Assembly (NCBI GenBank): GCA_965277425.1
Contig: CBDICR010000006.1
Coordinates: forward strand, 682,001 to 746,000
Direction of reading: 5' to 3'
Length of the DNA: 64,000 nucleotides
Source: Poindextera sp965277425
Lineage (GTDB): Bacteria; Pseudomonadota; Alphaproteobacteria; Caulobacterales; Caulobacteraceae
Each line of letters starts with the position of its first letter. The stretch's first letter is position 1. The notes beneath the pieces are model-generated. The model was given only the letters and a program-made list of their open reading frames with translations. It made no database searches and was not told the DNA's origin. The translations under genes and the position numbers were made by a program. This document shows, piece by piece, positions 7,973 to 17,195 of the stretch.

Positions 7973-9126
7973 CCGACCCCTCGATCCTGTCCCGCCGCAT
8001 CGAGAAATCCGCGCAGCGCGTCGTGCATGACCGGCTCGTCGAGGAAAAAGGCGTCGTGGCCCTTGTCGGTGGCGATCTCGACGAAACTGGCCCGCGCGCC
8101 GGCGGCGTTCAGGGCCCGGACGATCGAGCGCGACTCCACGGTCGGATAGAGCCAGTCGGAGGTGAAGGACAGCACGCAGAAGCGCACGTGGCGGGCGCCG
8201 GTGAAGGCGCTCGCCAAGACCCCGCCCTTAGCTGCCGCCAGATCGAAATAGTCGACCGCGCGGGTGATGTAGAGGTAGGAGTTGGCGTCGAAGCGGTCGA
8301 CGAAGCTGGCGCCTTGATGGCGCAGATAGCTTTCCACCTGGAAGTCGGCGTCGAACCCCCAGGACAGGCCGTCACCCTGCAGTTCGCGTCCGAATTTGCG
8401 CTGCAGGGCCGGCTCCGAAAGATAGGTGATATGGGCGGCCATGCGCGCCACGGCCAGGCCCTTTTCCGGGCGGACCTCGCTGCTGGCGTAGTCGCCGCCC
8501 CGCCAGTTCGGGTCGGCCATGATCGCCTGGCGGCCGACCTCGTGGAAGGCGATGTTCTGCGCCGAATGCCGCGCCGCCGCGGCGATGCAGATGGCCGAAT
8601 GGATGCGCTCAGGATAGTCGCACGCCCATTGCAGCACCTGCATGCCGCCCATGGAGCCGCCGACGACGGCGAACAGGGTCTCGATGCCCAGGGCGTCGAC
8701 CAGCATGACCTGGGCGCGCACCATGTCGGCGATGGTGATCATCGGAAAGCTGAGCCCATAGGCCCGCCCGGTCTCGGGATCGACCGAAGACGGCCCCGTG
8801 GTGCCCATGCAGCCGCCGACGACATTGGAGCAGATGATGAAATGCCTGTCCGGATCGAGCGGCCGGCCGGGTCCGACAACCTGCGACCACCAGCCCGGCT
8901 TGCCGGTCAACGGATGCACCGAGGCCACGTGCTGATCCAAGGTCAGCGCGTGACAGACCAGGACGGCGTTGCTGCGCGAGGCGTTCAGCTTGCCATAGGT
9001 GCGGTAGGCGATCTCCAGCCCGTTCAACCGGGCGCCGCAATCGAGCGCCAGCGCCTGGTCCGGCCCGAACCGGATCAGGCCGCCATCCACGCCAACCATC
9101 TGTTGCAGACCCACGTCTCGGCTCAT
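7969..9126 (-). CDS. metX: Homoserine O-acyltransferase MetX
   Basis: 385 residues from ATG 9124-9126. An alpha/beta hydrolase fold with the nucleophile elbow VVGGSMGGMQVLQW (Ser about residue 150), the MetX blocks AYRTYGKLN, CHALTLDQHVA and GSTGPSS-like GTTGPSSVDP, and the late Asp and His in FTSDWLYP and DKGHDAFFLDE. It acylates L-homoserine as the first committed step of methionine synthesis; acetyl versus succinyl donor cannot be settled by eye. The sulfhydrylase partner metZ lies at 58.3-59.5 kb. I searched the short leader for a SAM-II-type riboswitch and did not see one. Confidence 0.93.
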   Translation of the reverse strand: MSRDVGLQQMVGVDGGLIRFGPDQALALDCGARLNGLEIAYRTYGKLNASRSNAVLVCHALTLDQHVASVHPLTGKPGWWSQVVGPGRPLDPDRHFIICSNVVGGCMGTTGPSSVDPETGRAYGLSFPMITIADMVRAQVMLVDALGIETLFAVVGGSMGGMQVLQWACDYPERIHSAICIAAAARHSAQNIAFHEVGRQAIMADPNWRGGDYASSEVRPEKGLAVARMAAHITYLSEPALQRKFGRELQGDGLSWGFDADFQVESYLRHQGASFVDRFDANSYLYITRAVDYFDLAAAKGGVLASAFTGARHVRFCVLSFTSDWLYPTVESRSIVRALNAAGARASFVEIATDKGHDAFFLDEPVMHDALRGFLDAAGQDRGVG

Positions 9127-9229
9127 GCGCGGGTTGGACCGCCTCGCTCCCGCCCTGTCAACCGTCGCTTCCGCAAGCCCCCGGCTTCGGTCTAAACAGG
9201 TCCAGGCTGAAGGGCGCGGGACCTTGGGA

Positions 9230-9730
9230 ATGCAACGACTGATCTTGCTGCGCCACGGCAAGGCTGAATCGACCGCCGCGACCGGCGGCGATTTCGAGCG
9301 CGGCCTTACTGACCGAGGTCGCCGCGAGGCGGCGTTGATCGGCCAAGCCCTGGCCCACAGCGGCTGCGCGCCCGACCTTGTCCTGGTCTCGACCGCCCGG
9401 CGCGCCGCGGAGACCTGGGAGGCCGCGCAAGCCGCGTTTCCCAAGGCGCGCATGGCGCCGGCGCGCGAGCTTTACCACGCCTCGGCCGACGCCTTGGCTC
9501 GGGCGATCGACGCCGCCGGCGAGGCGACGGGCGTCCTGATGATCGTCGGCCACAATCCAGGCCTGCATGAGCTGGCGCTCACCCTCATGGTCAGCCCGAA
9601 AAGCCGGATCGAACAAACCCTGGCGGAGTCTTTCCCAACCGCCGCGGCGGCCGTCTTCCGGCTTCATGACGATGGCCGGTTCGAGTTCGAGCGCTTCCTG
9701 ACGCCGCGAGACCCCGAGGCGGCCGGCTGA
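9230..9730 (+). CDS. SixA-type histidine phosphatase
   Basis: 166 residues from ATG 9230, chosen because the family motif follows immediately: LILLRHGKAES, with the phosphorylated histidine at residue 8. The later RRAAETW and VGHNPGLHELAL complete the branch-1 histidine phosphatase active site. SixA enzymes dephosphorylate phosphohistidine on HPt or PTS proteins; the target here is unknown. The gene is divergent from metX and is followed 19 nt later by pyrD. Confidence 0.88.
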   Translation: MQRLILLRHGKAESTAATGGDFERGLTDRGRREAALIGQALAHSGCAPDLVLVSTARRAAETWEAAQAAFPKARMAPARELYHASADALARAIDAAGEATGVLMIVGHNPGLHELALTLMVSPKSRIEQTLAESFPTAAAAVFRLHDDGRFEFERFLTPRDPEAAG

Positions 9731-9749
9731 TGCGCCCAGGCGCCTTGGC

Positions 9750-10817
9750 TTGAGCGCGGTGCACGACCTTGCGGCGAGGGCCTTGCGGGTTCTCGACGCG
9801 GAAGACGCGCACCGCCTGACCGTGCGGCTGCTGCGGGCGGGACTTGGACCGCGACCGCGGCCGGTTCGGGGGGGCGTGGACCTTGCGGTCGAGCTTTGCG
9901 GGCTCAGGCTGGACGCCTGCGTCGGCCTGGCCGCGGGCTTCGACAAGAACGCCGAGGTCGCCGACGCCATGCTGGCGGCCGGCTTTGGCTTTGTCGAGTG
10001 CGGCAGCGTCACGCCAAGGCCGCAGGCCGGCAATCCGCGTCCGCGCCTTTTCCGCCTGGCGGCCGACCAGGCGGTGATCAACCGGATGGGCTTCAACAAC
10101 GACGGGCTTGAGGCGGTCGCCGCCCGCCTGGCCCGGCGCGCGCGCACCGGGGTGGTCGGGGCCAATATCGGCGCCAACAAGGATTCAGCAGACCGCGCCG
10201 GCGACTATGCGATCGGTCTGCAGCGGCTTTGGACCCTGGCCGACTATTTCGTGCTCAACGTCTCATCGCCGAACACGCCGGGCCTGCGCGCCCTGCAAGG
10301 CGCCGCGGCCCTGGACGGCCTGCTCGGGCGCATCGCGGCCACGCGCCGAGCGCTGGCGGCGGAGCGCGGCGACCACCCGGTCTTCCTGAAGGTGGCGCCC
10401 GATCTCGACGCCGGCGAGATCGAGGCCATCGTCGAGGCCGCCGTCGCCTATGGGATCGACGCCATCGTGGTCGGCAACACCACCCTGGCCCGCCCTCCGA
10501 GCCTGACCTCGCCGGGCCGTGAGGAGGCCGGCGGTCTTTCCGGCGCGCCCTTGATGGCGCCGTCGACCGAGGTGCTGCGCCGCTTCTTTACCGCGGCGCG
10601 CGGCCGGCTCGCCCTGATCGGGACCGGCGGAATCGGGACCGGCGAGGACGCCTACGCCAAGATCCGCGCCGGGGCGCGCGCGGTGCAGCTCTATTCGGCG
10701 ATGGTCTATGAGGGACCCGGGCTGATCGGCCGCATCCGCCGCGATCTCGCAAGCCGCCTGGCCGCCGACGGCTTCGCCTCGGTCGCCGAGGCGGTGGGCG
10801 CGGACAACCGGCTCTAG
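9750..10817 (+). CDS. pyrD: Dihydroorotate dehydrogenase (quinone), class 2
   Basis: 355 residues if the TTG at 9750 is the start; a GTG three codons later is equally plausible. Class 2 features are present: an N-terminal amphipathic segment (RALRVLDAEDAHRLTVRLL) for membrane contact, LAAGFDKNAEV, NRMGFNNDG, the catalytic serine region NVSSPNTPGLR, FLKVAPDL, VVGNTTLARP and the FMN phosphate site GTGGIGTGEDAYAKI. It oxidises dihydroorotate to orotate with quinone as acceptor in pyrimidine synthesis. It lies close to sixA upstream and a TVP38 gene 8 nt downstream. Confidence 0.95.
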   Translation: MSAVHDLAARALRVLDAEDAHRLTVRLLRAGLGPRPRPVRGGVDLAVELCGLRLDACVGLAAGFDKNAEVADAMLAAGFGFVECGSVTPRPQAGNPRPRLFRLAADQAVINRMGFNNDGLEAVAARLARRARTGVVGANIGANKDSADRAGDYAIGLQRLWTLADYFVLNVSSPNTPGLRALQGAAALDGLLGRIAATRRALAAERGDHPVFLKVAPDLDAGEIEAIVEAAVAYGIDAIVVGNTTLARPPSLTSPGREEAGGLSGAPLMAPSTEVLRRFFTAARGRLALIGTGGIGTGEDAYAKIRAGARAVQLYSAMVYEGPGLIGRIRRDLASRLAADGFASVAEAVGADNRL

Positions 10818-10825
10818 GACACCCC

Positions 10826-11542
10826 ATGCCGCAACGGCCGCTGGCCCTCCTCAAACGTTTTGGCCCGGCCGCGCTGGTGCTGGCGGCCATCGTCGCGGCC
10901 TTCGCCAGCGGCGTCACCCACCATCTGTCCGTGCACGAGTTGCGCGCGCGTCGCGAAGTCATCATGGGCTTCGACCAGGCCCATCCGGTGCTCAGCGTGC
11001 TGGCCTATCTCGGCATCTACACCGTCGTCATCGCACTCTCGCTGCCGGCGGCCCTGCCGATGACGGTGGCGGGCGGGCTTTTCTTCGGGCCCTGGATCGG
11101 CGGGGCGGCGGCGGCCATCGGCTGCACGCTCGGCGGGACCATCGTCTATCTGGTCTGCCGCACGGCCGCCGGCGACGTCCTGCGCCGCACCGCCGGCCCT
11201 CGCGTCGCCGAGATCGAGGACGGCGTGCGTCGTGACGCTTTTTTCTACATCATGACGCTCAGGCTGCTGCCGATCATGCCGTTTGGCCTGACGACGCTGG
11301 CTTTGGGTTTTCTCGAAATCCCGATCGTCACCTTTGTCGCGGCGAGCTTCATCGGCATCGCGCCGCTTTCCTTCATCTACGCCCGGCTGGGCTGGGGCCT
11401 GAACAAAGCCTTCGCCAATCATGAGCGTCTGAATCTGCGCAGCCTGTTGCAGCCGCCGATCATCATCGCCCTCTTGGCGCTCGCGCTTCTGTCACTTTCA
11501 CCGATCATCATCCGCCGGTTGCGGCGTCGGCCGGCCGCGTGA
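10826..11542 (+). CDS. TVP38/TMEM64 (VTT domain) inner-membrane protein
   Basis: 238 residues with about six hydrophobic segments. The VTT/SNARE-associated Golgi domain is recognisable from PMTVAGGLFFGPWIGG followed by CTLGGTIVYLVCR and, later, LRLLPIMPFGL. Families with this domain are polytopic inner-membrane proteins; roles in lipid flipping have been shown for DedA relatives, but the function of bacterial TVP38 members is generally unproven. It begins 8 nt after pyrD and probably shares its transcript. Confidence 0.88.
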   Translation: MPQRPLALLKRFGPAALVLAAIVAAFASGVTHHLSVHELRARREVIMGFDQAHPVLSVLAYLGIYTVVIALSLPAALPMTVAGGLFFGPWIGGAAAAIGCTLGGTIVYLVCRTAAGDVLRRTAGPRVAEIEDGVRRDAFFYIMTLRLLPIMPFGLTTLALGFLEIPIVTFVAASFIGIAPLSFIYARLGWGLNKAFANHERLNLRSLLQPPIIIALLALALLSLSPIIIRRLRRRPAA

Positions 11543-11579
11543 GCGTTGCCGGCCAAGGCCTCGTGCAGTAACGGGAGCC

Positions 11580-13070
11580 ATGGCGGACGCATCACCCTCC
11601 GCGAGCCCAAAGCCAGGGCCGACCGGGCGTCCAGAAGCCGACGTGGCGCGCGCCGCCCGCCGGCTGTTCTGGCCAGGCGGCCTGTCATCCCGACTTTTGA
11701 TCCTGACCGTGCTGTTCGTGGCGGTCATCGGCGTTTTGGTCCTGCCCGCGACCCTGGCCCAGTTCGAGGACCGCTGGCTCTATGACCATGTCCGCGCCGG
11801 CGAGCTCGCCTCCCTGGCCATCGAGGCCGCGCCCAACCAGGTGGTCAGCGACAAGCTCTCGCGCCAGCTGCTCAACGGCGCCGGCGTGGTCTCGGTCGCG
11901 GTGCAGAGCGGCGGCGTCGATCGCCTGGTGCTGGAGGCGCCGCGCATGGCGCGCACCCCCTATCTGGTCGATCTGCGCGAAGGCGCATCGCCGCTGTCCT
12001 GGTCGGCGCCGTTCGAGACCCTGTTCGGCGGCAAGAACCGCATGGTCCGGGTGGTCGCCAAGCCAAGCTTCCGCGACGGCGACTTCGTCGAAATCGTCGC
12101 GCCGGACGCGCCCCTGAAAGTGGCCTTGGCCAACTATCTGCTCAGCCTGATGGGGATTGCCGCCATCTTTGCGGTGGTGATCGCCGGCTCGCTCTACCTG
12201 TTGCTCAACTTCTTTTTCGTGCGCCCGATGCAGCGGATCACCCGCTCGATGGAGCGTTTCCGCGCCGATCCGGAAGACGCCGCGGCGAGCATCCACCCTT
12301 CCGGCCGGCGCGACGAGATCGGTCGGGCCGAGGCCGAGCTCGACCGCATGCAGGCCGATCTGCGCACCGCGCTCAATTCCCGCGCCCGCCTCGCGGCGCT
12401 TGGCGAGGCGGTGGCCAAGATCAACCACGATCTGCGCAACATGCTGACCAGCGCCCAGATCGCCTCGGAGCGCCTGGCGCAATCGGGCGATCCGAAGGTG
12501 GCCCAGGCCATGCCCCGGCTGGAGCGCGCGCTGGACCGGGCGGTCCGGCTGGCTACCGACGTGCTGGCCTACGGCAAGAGCGAAGAGCCGGCGCCGTCCC
12601 CGATCGCGGTCCGCCTCGCCCCGGCCATCGAGGCGGCGGGCGAAGACGCGGGCCTGTCGCTCGACGGCGTGCGCCTGGAGTCCAAGATCGATGCGCGCGC
12701 AGAGGTCAACGCCGACCCTGATCAGTTGCACCGCATCCTGGTCAATCTGATGCGCAACGGTCGCGAGGCGATCCAGAGCGATCCGGGCGCCGGCCGCGCC
12801 GGCGTCGTCGTGCTCAGTCTCGACCAGCATGAGGAGTCCAGCTTCATCCGGGTCGCCGACAACGGCCCCGGCGTGCCCGACCGCGTGCGCGCGCGGCTGT
12901 TTCAGCCCTTTTCCGGCTCCAGTCGGCCGGACGGCGCGGGCCTTGGCCTGGCTATAGCCCGCGAACTTGCCCAGGCCCATGGCGGCGACGTCGTCCTGAC
13001 CGAAACCGGCCCGATGGGCTCGACCTTCGAGCTGAAGCTGCCGGGCGCGCCGGAACGAAAAGGCGCTTAA
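11580..13070 (+). CDS. Membrane sensor histidine kinase (HAMP, HDLRN-type)
   Basis: 496 residues. Two membrane helices (about 38-58 and 187-212) bracket a periplasmic sensor of about 125 residues, followed by a HAMP linker starting VRPMQRITRSMERF. The phosphorylation site is H283 in KINHDLRNML, a variant H-box. The ATPase has the N-box NLMRNGREA, VADNGPGVP and GAGLGLAIARELAQAHGG. No response regulator gene is adjacent, so it is an orphan kinase. The ATG at 11580 lies 37 nt after the TVP38 stop. Confidence 0.92.
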   Translation: MADASPSASPKPGPTGRPEADVARAARRLFWPGGLSSRLLILTVLFVAVIGVLVLPATLAQFEDRWLYDHVRAGELASLAIEAAPNQVVSDKLSRQLLNGAGVVSVAVQSGGVDRLVLEAPRMARTPYLVDLREGASPLSWSAPFETLFGGKNRMVRVVAKPSFRDGDFVEIVAPDAPLKVALANYLLSLMGIAAIFAVVIAGSLYLLLNFFFVRPMQRITRSMERFRADPEDAAASIHPSGRRDEIGRAEAELDRMQADLRTALNSRARLAALGEAVAKINHDLRNMLTSAQIASERLAQSGDPKVAQAMPRLERALDRAVRLATDVLAYGKSEEPAPSPIAVRLAPAIEAAGEDAGLSLDGVRLESKIDARAEVNADPDQLHRILVNLMRNGREAIQSDPGAGRAGVVVLSLDQHEESSFIRVADNGPGVPDRVRARLFQPFSGSSRPDGAGLGLAIARELAQAHGGDVVLTETGPMGSTFELKLPGAPERKGA

Positions 13071-13101
13071 GGAGGGTCGTATTCGCCGCTCCGGCGCTCT
13101 T

Positions 13102-13785
13102 TCAGCCCTGGGCCCACATGCGGATCAGATTGTGGTACACGCCGACCAGCGCGACGGCGGCGGGATCGCCGTCGCCGAGACCGCCGCGAGCGGCGGCGAT
13201 GGCCTGGTCGAAGTCGTAGAGCAGCGCTCGGCGGCCCGCGTCGGCGATCATCGACTCCACCCAGAAGAACGAAGCCCAGCGCTCGCCCCGGGCGATCGTC
13301 TCCACCCGGTGAACGCTGGTGGCGGGATAGAGGATCATATCGCCCGCCGGCAGCTTTACGCGCCGCGGCGAAAGCCCGTCCTCGATCACCAGTTCGCCGC
13401 CATCGTACTGGTCAGGCTCGGTGAGAAAGACCGTGCATGACAGGTCCGTTCGGTAGCGCGCGCCCGAGACGGGCGAGACTCGGATGGCGTTGTCGATGTG
13501 GTCGCCGAACCCCATGCCCACCCCATAGCGGTTGAAGAGCGGCGGATAGACCTTGAGCGGCAGAGCCGCGGAGATGAAGGCGGAGCTGCCGGCCAGCGCC
13601 GCGAGCACGATCTCGCCCAGGGCCCTGGCTTGCGGGGCGTCCTCGGGGACTTGCAGGTTGCGTTTGGCCAGTCCCGACTGGTCGCCGGCCGTCACGCGTC
13701 CGTCGACCCAGTTTGCGTTTCGCAGCACCTCGTTGCAATGGCGGACCTGCGCCGCCGTCAGCACCTTGGGTATGTGCAGCATCAT
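13102..13785 (-). CDS. piuC: PKHD-type Fe(II)/2-oxoglutarate hydroxylase PiuC
   Basis: 227 residues, the standard PiuC length. The facial triad is H96 and D98 (GDHIDNAIR) and H159 (TSVHRVE), with the 2-oxoglutarate-binding R169 in RGERWASFF. The family opening HIPKVLTAAQV is intact. PiuC proteins are encoded with TonB-dependent siderophore receptors and are iron-regulated; the substrate is not established. It is the third gene of the receptor-Sel1-piuC operon, 24 nt after the Sel1 stop. Confidence 0.94.
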   Translation of the reverse strand: MMLHIPKVLTAAQVRHCNEVLRNANWVDGRVTAGDQSGLAKRNLQVPEDAPQARALGEIVLAALAGSSAFISAALPLKVYPPLFNRYGVGMGFGDHIDNAIRVSPVSGARYRTDLSCTVFLTEPDQYDGGELVIEDGLSPRRVKLPAGDMILYPATSVHRVETIARGERWASFFWVESMIADAGRRALLYDFDQAIAAARGGLGDGDPAAVALVGVYHNLIRMWAQG

Positions 13786-13809
13786 GCCGGGGCTCGCTCA
13801 AGGTCAGCG

Positions 13810-14706
13810 TCAGGCCGGAACCGACAACGCTTTGCCGATGCGACGTCCGATGTCCGCCAATCGCCGATCCGCCTGTCGGATCAGCGCCTCGATCATGGCG
13901 CCCAGGCTGTCTGGCGTGGCGCCAAGACAGGCCTTCTCGAACCAGACGAGCGCCTCTTCGATCTGGCCCCGCGCGACCAGCACGGTCGCGAAATTATACT
14001 GGGCTCGAAAATAGCCGCCTTCAGCCGAGCGTCGATACCAGTCGCACGCACACGCGGGGTCCCGGGCCACGCCCCAGCCCTCCTCATGGCAGCGCGCGAG
14101 CAGGTTCATCGCGCGCGCATGGCCTTGCGCCGCGGCGCGCTGATACCAGGCGAATGCCTCGAGGTGATCGCAGGCGACGCCGCGGCCGTCGAACAGCATG
14201 TTGGCGTAATTGTACTCGCCCCAGTCGTGGCCCGCTTCGGCGGCCAGTCTGTACCAGGCGGCGGCGGCGGCCAGATCCACAGGCGCGCCCCAACCGTTTT
14301 CATAGCAGCGCCCCACCATATTCATGGCCTCCGGCGCGCCCTTGCGGGCCGCCCGCGTGAACCAGTCCAGGGCGGCGGTCTCGTCGCGCGGCGCGCCGGC
14401 GCCGTCGAGCAGCATCTGGCCCAGACGCAGCTGGGCCTGCGGCAACCCATACCTGGCGGCGCTTTCGATCCACGGGGCCGATTTCTTGGGATCGCCGGTC
14501 AGCAGGGCGCGCAGCTCGCCATAGCTCATCCCGCGCAGCCGGCACATGCGCAGATAGTGGGCCTCCGCCTCCGCCGCCGCGTCGTGCGCGGCGCGGGCCG
14601 GACCGTCGCCGCGCTTTCCTCCGGCCTCGAAACGGGCCTTCAGACCGGATAAGCCACCCTCGCCCAGCCGCGCCCGTCCCAATCTCCGCGGCGGTCCCGC
14701 ACGCAT
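13810..14706 (-). CDS. Sel1-repeat protein of the iron-uptake operon
   Basis: 298 residues starting at ATG 14706, which overlaps the TonB receptor stop by one base (TGATG), so the genes are coupled. It has about five to six Sel1-like repeats, for example AMNMVGRCYENGWGAP, EYNYANMLFDGRGVA and AMNLLARCHEEGWGVA. There is no signal peptide or membrane segment, so it is cytosolic. The order receptor, Sel1 and PiuC resembles the piu locus of Pseudomonas, where a Sel1-type protein also accompanies piuA-piuC. The function is unknown; a scaffold role is inference from the repeat fold. Confidence 0.88.
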   Translation of the reverse strand: MRAGPPRRLGRARLGEGGLSGLKARFEAGGKRGDGPARAAHDAAAEAEAHYLRMCRLRGMSYGELRALLTGDPKKSAPWIESAARYGLPQAQLRLGQMLLDGAGAPRDETAALDWFTRAARKGAPEAMNMVGRCYENGWGAPVDLAAAAAWYRLAAEAGHDWGEYNYANMLFDGRGVACDHLEAFAWYQRAAAQGHARAMNLLARCHEEGWGVARDPACACDWYRRSAEGGYFRAQYNFATVLVARGQIEEALVWFEKACLGATPDSLGAMIEALIRQADRRLADIGRRIGKALSVPA

Positions 14707-16955
14707 CAGAAGCTCGCCCGGACCGTGAACTTGATCGTACGGCCAGCGCCGGGAATGACGTGGTTTTCCGAAGCGGAGGTGTAGTAGATATTGTCGTAAT
14801 AATAGGCGTCGAACAGGTTGATGGCGTTGAGCTGCAGGGTCAGCTTCGGGCTGATCCGATAGGACGTCATTGCGCTCCAGACGACATAGCTGGGGACCAC
14901 GACGGGAACGGTTCCCGGGGTGACGATATTGCCGAGGCGGCGATCGAGATAGTTGACGCCCAGCCCGACTTCCCAGGGATCGGTGACTTGATATTCGGCC
15001 CACAGATTGGCCGCATTGCGGGCCAGATTGGGAATGAGCGCATCGGTGTACTTCACGACCAGGATGGTCTTGCCCATGGTCCCCGAGGTCACGCCGTCGA
15101 GATAGGTATAGCCGGCGATGACCTCCAGCTTCGGGCCGATATGACCGGTCGCGCCGAGCTCGAACCCCTGGACCGTCTCATTGCCCTGCAACAGCGTCTG
15201 GGTGGGGTTCTCCGGGTCGTTGATCTGGGCGTTGTCGACTTCGGTGTGGAAGACCGCGCCGGTGAGCAGCAGGCGACCGTCCAAAAGGCTGGTTTTCGAG
15301 CCGGCCTCATAGGTCGTGGCCTCGACCGGACCGAGATTGGCCGTGGCGCTGGTCAAGGTCAGGGCCTCGGCCGATGGGTCGAACGAGGTTCCGTAGGACA
15401 GGTAGAAGCTCTGTGACGGCGCCGGCTTGAACACCAGGGCGACGCGCGGGTTTGGAACCACGTCGACATGCTGGAGATGGAGCGCCGCGCCGCTCGCCAC
15501 GGTGACCTGATCATAGACGGCGGCGAACCGGTCGACGCGCACGCCGGCGATCAGATCCACATAGCGCCCGACGCCAATGGTGTCGGTGACATAGGCGGCT
15601 TCCGAATCGGCGGTTGTCTGCTGGGTCTTGCTCACCGGCTCATGCGGCCGCACCTCAAAGGGATCCGGTGCGATCAGCGGCGTCTCGGGGATCCAATTGT
15701 TGTTGCTGTTGAAGGGGTTGGTGTAGCTGTCGAGATCGTTGGTCTGCCGCGTCAGTTCGACCCCGGTGACCAGGGTGTGGGTCAGAAATCCGGTGCTGAA
15801 GCGCGCGGTCAGGTCGAGCTGATCGGTGAGATTGGTCTGGACGCCTGAGCTGCTGGGCGAATCGCGGCCGACCAGGATGCCGCCGAGCGGCGTTCCAGGG
15901 CCAGGAGGGCCCTGGCCATCACCGGCCGTGCTGCCGAAATTCGGCGCGTCGAACTGATAGTTGAAGCCATAGTTGGCGTAGCGAACCGTGTTGGTGACCG
16001 ACAGGTTCGAATTGAAGTCATGCTTGACCAACATCGTGCCGATATCGACCTGTGAGATCGCGTGGTCCGAAGTCAGCCCGTAGAAGTTGCTTCGGTTCAC
16101 CGGCGCCGGCGCCCCGTTCAAGAACGGAATGCCGCTGTCCGGCACATCGTTTTCCGACAGGTGGAAGTAGGCGAGCGTCACGGTTGTCGGCTCGCCGATG
16201 CCGAACGCCAGTTCGGGCGCCACGCCCCAATGCCTGTTCCTGACATAGTCGCGATCGGCGACGCCTGACGATTCGCCCATGGCGTTCAATCGAAAGGCGG
16301 CGTTCGATCCGATCGGCCGATCGATATCGACCGTGCCCCTGTACTCATCGTTGGAGCCAACGTCGGCATTGACAACGTCAAGCGGCTCAAGACGCGGCGC
16401 CTTGCTGACCTGGTTGACCACCCCGCCTGTCGAACCGCGGCCGAACAGGGTCGCCGACGGGCCTTTGAGGACTTCGATGGACTGGAGATTGAACGGGTCG
16501 CGGACATAGATCGCCGCGTCGCGGATGCCGTCGAGAAAGAAGTCGTTGAAGGCCGAAAAGCCGCGGATATTGATGGTGTCTCCGCGCGCCGCCCCCTCGC
16601 CGGCGTTGAGCGTGACGCCCGGCACATTCTTCAGCGCATCCTCCAGGCGTGTGACCGCCTCCTCCTGCAAAAGCCGTTGCGGAACGACGTTGACCGACTG
16701 CGGCGTATTCTGAACGGTGAGCGGAATCTTCGCGCCCAGCAGCGACCGAATGCCGGTGACGACGACGAGGCCGCCCGCTGCGGGTTTCTCCGCCTCCGGA
16801 TGATCGGACGCGGCGGTCTGATCGGGCGACGCGGTCTGCGCGGCCGCCGCCGAGTCCACACCAAGGCCCGTGGCGCAGACGCCGATGGCGCCGATCGCAT
16901 GAAGCGCCACCGACAAAGATGAGGATCCCTGATCCGGAACAGATGAAGTGCGCAT
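14706..16955 (-). CDS. TonB-dependent catecholate siderophore receptor (Fiu/PiuA type)
   Basis: 749 residues with a long N-terminal export region ending near AAAAQTA. The plug starts around VVTGIRSLLG (a TonB-box-like stretch) and has QNTPQSVNVVPQRLL, LKNVPGVTLNAGEG, INIRGFSAFNDFFLDG and VLKGPSATLFGRGSTGG, all classic for siderophore receptors. The barrel ends in IKFTVRASF with a C-terminal Phe. It imports ferric siderophore across the outer membrane using TonB/ExbBD, not encoded nearby. The exact siderophore cannot be read; the piuC linkage favours the catecholate class. A Fur-like box lies about 115 bp upstream. Confidence 0.93.
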   Translation of the reverse strand: MRTSSVPDQGSSSLSVALHAIGAIGVCATGLGVDSAAAAQTASPDQTAASDHPEAEKPAAGGLVVVTGIRSLLGAKIPLTVQNTPQSVNVVPQRLLQEEAVTRLEDALKNVPGVTLNAGEGAARGDTINIRGFSAFNDFFLDGIRDAAIYVRDPFNLQSIEVLKGPSATLFGRGSTGGVVNQVSKAPRLEPLDVVNADVGSNDEYRGTVDIDRPIGSNAAFRLNAMGESSGVADRDYVRNRHWGVAPELAFGIGEPTTVTLAYFHLSENDVPDSGIPFLNGAPAPVNRSNFYGLTSDHAISQVDIGTMLVKHDFNSNLSVTNTVRYANYGFNYQFDAPNFGSTAGDGQGPPGPGTPLGGILVGRDSPSSSGVQTNLTDQLDLTARFSTGFLTHTLVTGVELTRQTNDLDSYTNPFNSNNNWIPETPLIAPDPFEVRPHEPVSKTQQTTADSEAAYVTDTIGVGRYVDLIAGVRVDRFAAVYDQVTVASGAALHLQHVDVVPNPRVALVFKPAPSQSFYLSYGTSFDPSAEALTLTSATANLGPVEATTYEAGSKTSLLDGRLLLTGAVFHTEVDNAQINDPENPTQTLLQGNETVQGFELGATGHIGPKLEVIAGYTYLDGVTSGTMGKTILVVKYTDALIPNLARNAANLWAEYQVTDPWEVGLGVNYLDRRLGNIVTPGTVPVVVPSYVVWSAMTSYRISPKLTLQLNAINLFDAYYYDNIYYTSASENHVIPGAGRTIKFTVRASF

Positions 16956-17071
16956 ACGCCGCCCCTTAAGCCTTGAAATTCAGTCCAATCATCAGCCGAG
17001 ACCCGATCCCTGTGCGCTCCGGATCGCGACTCTGCTCCTTGCCGCGGCACGCCTAACATGAGGGTTCGATA

Positions 17072-17094
17072 TTGCGAAGCATTATCATTTGCAA
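17072..17094. promoter_or_regulatory. Fur-like operator upstream of the TonB receptor
   Basis: An imperfect palindrome made of TTGCGAA, then GCATTATCA, then TTTGCAA. The TTGC and GCAA ends are exact inverted repeats, and the core ATTATCATT matches part of the Fur consensus (GATAATGATAATC type). It sits about 117-139 bp upstream of the receptor start and about 100 bp upstream of the divergent peptidase gene. Iron repression of the operon is expected from this and from the gene content. Confidence 0.65.
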
Positions 17095-17195
17095 GTCAGG
17101 CCACCTTGGCGGCTCTTGGCGAGGACTCCAATTCGTCGGCTGGAGGTTGCAGGCCGCCGATGGACAGGCGCGCCCGCTCAAGGCAAGTCTGCCCA

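Noticed and set aside
9127..9229. A SAM-II or similar riboswitch in front of metX
   Set aside because: SAM-II elements often precede metX in Alphaproteobacteria, but the conserved blocks could not be found in the ~100-bp gap shared with the divergent phosphatase gene.
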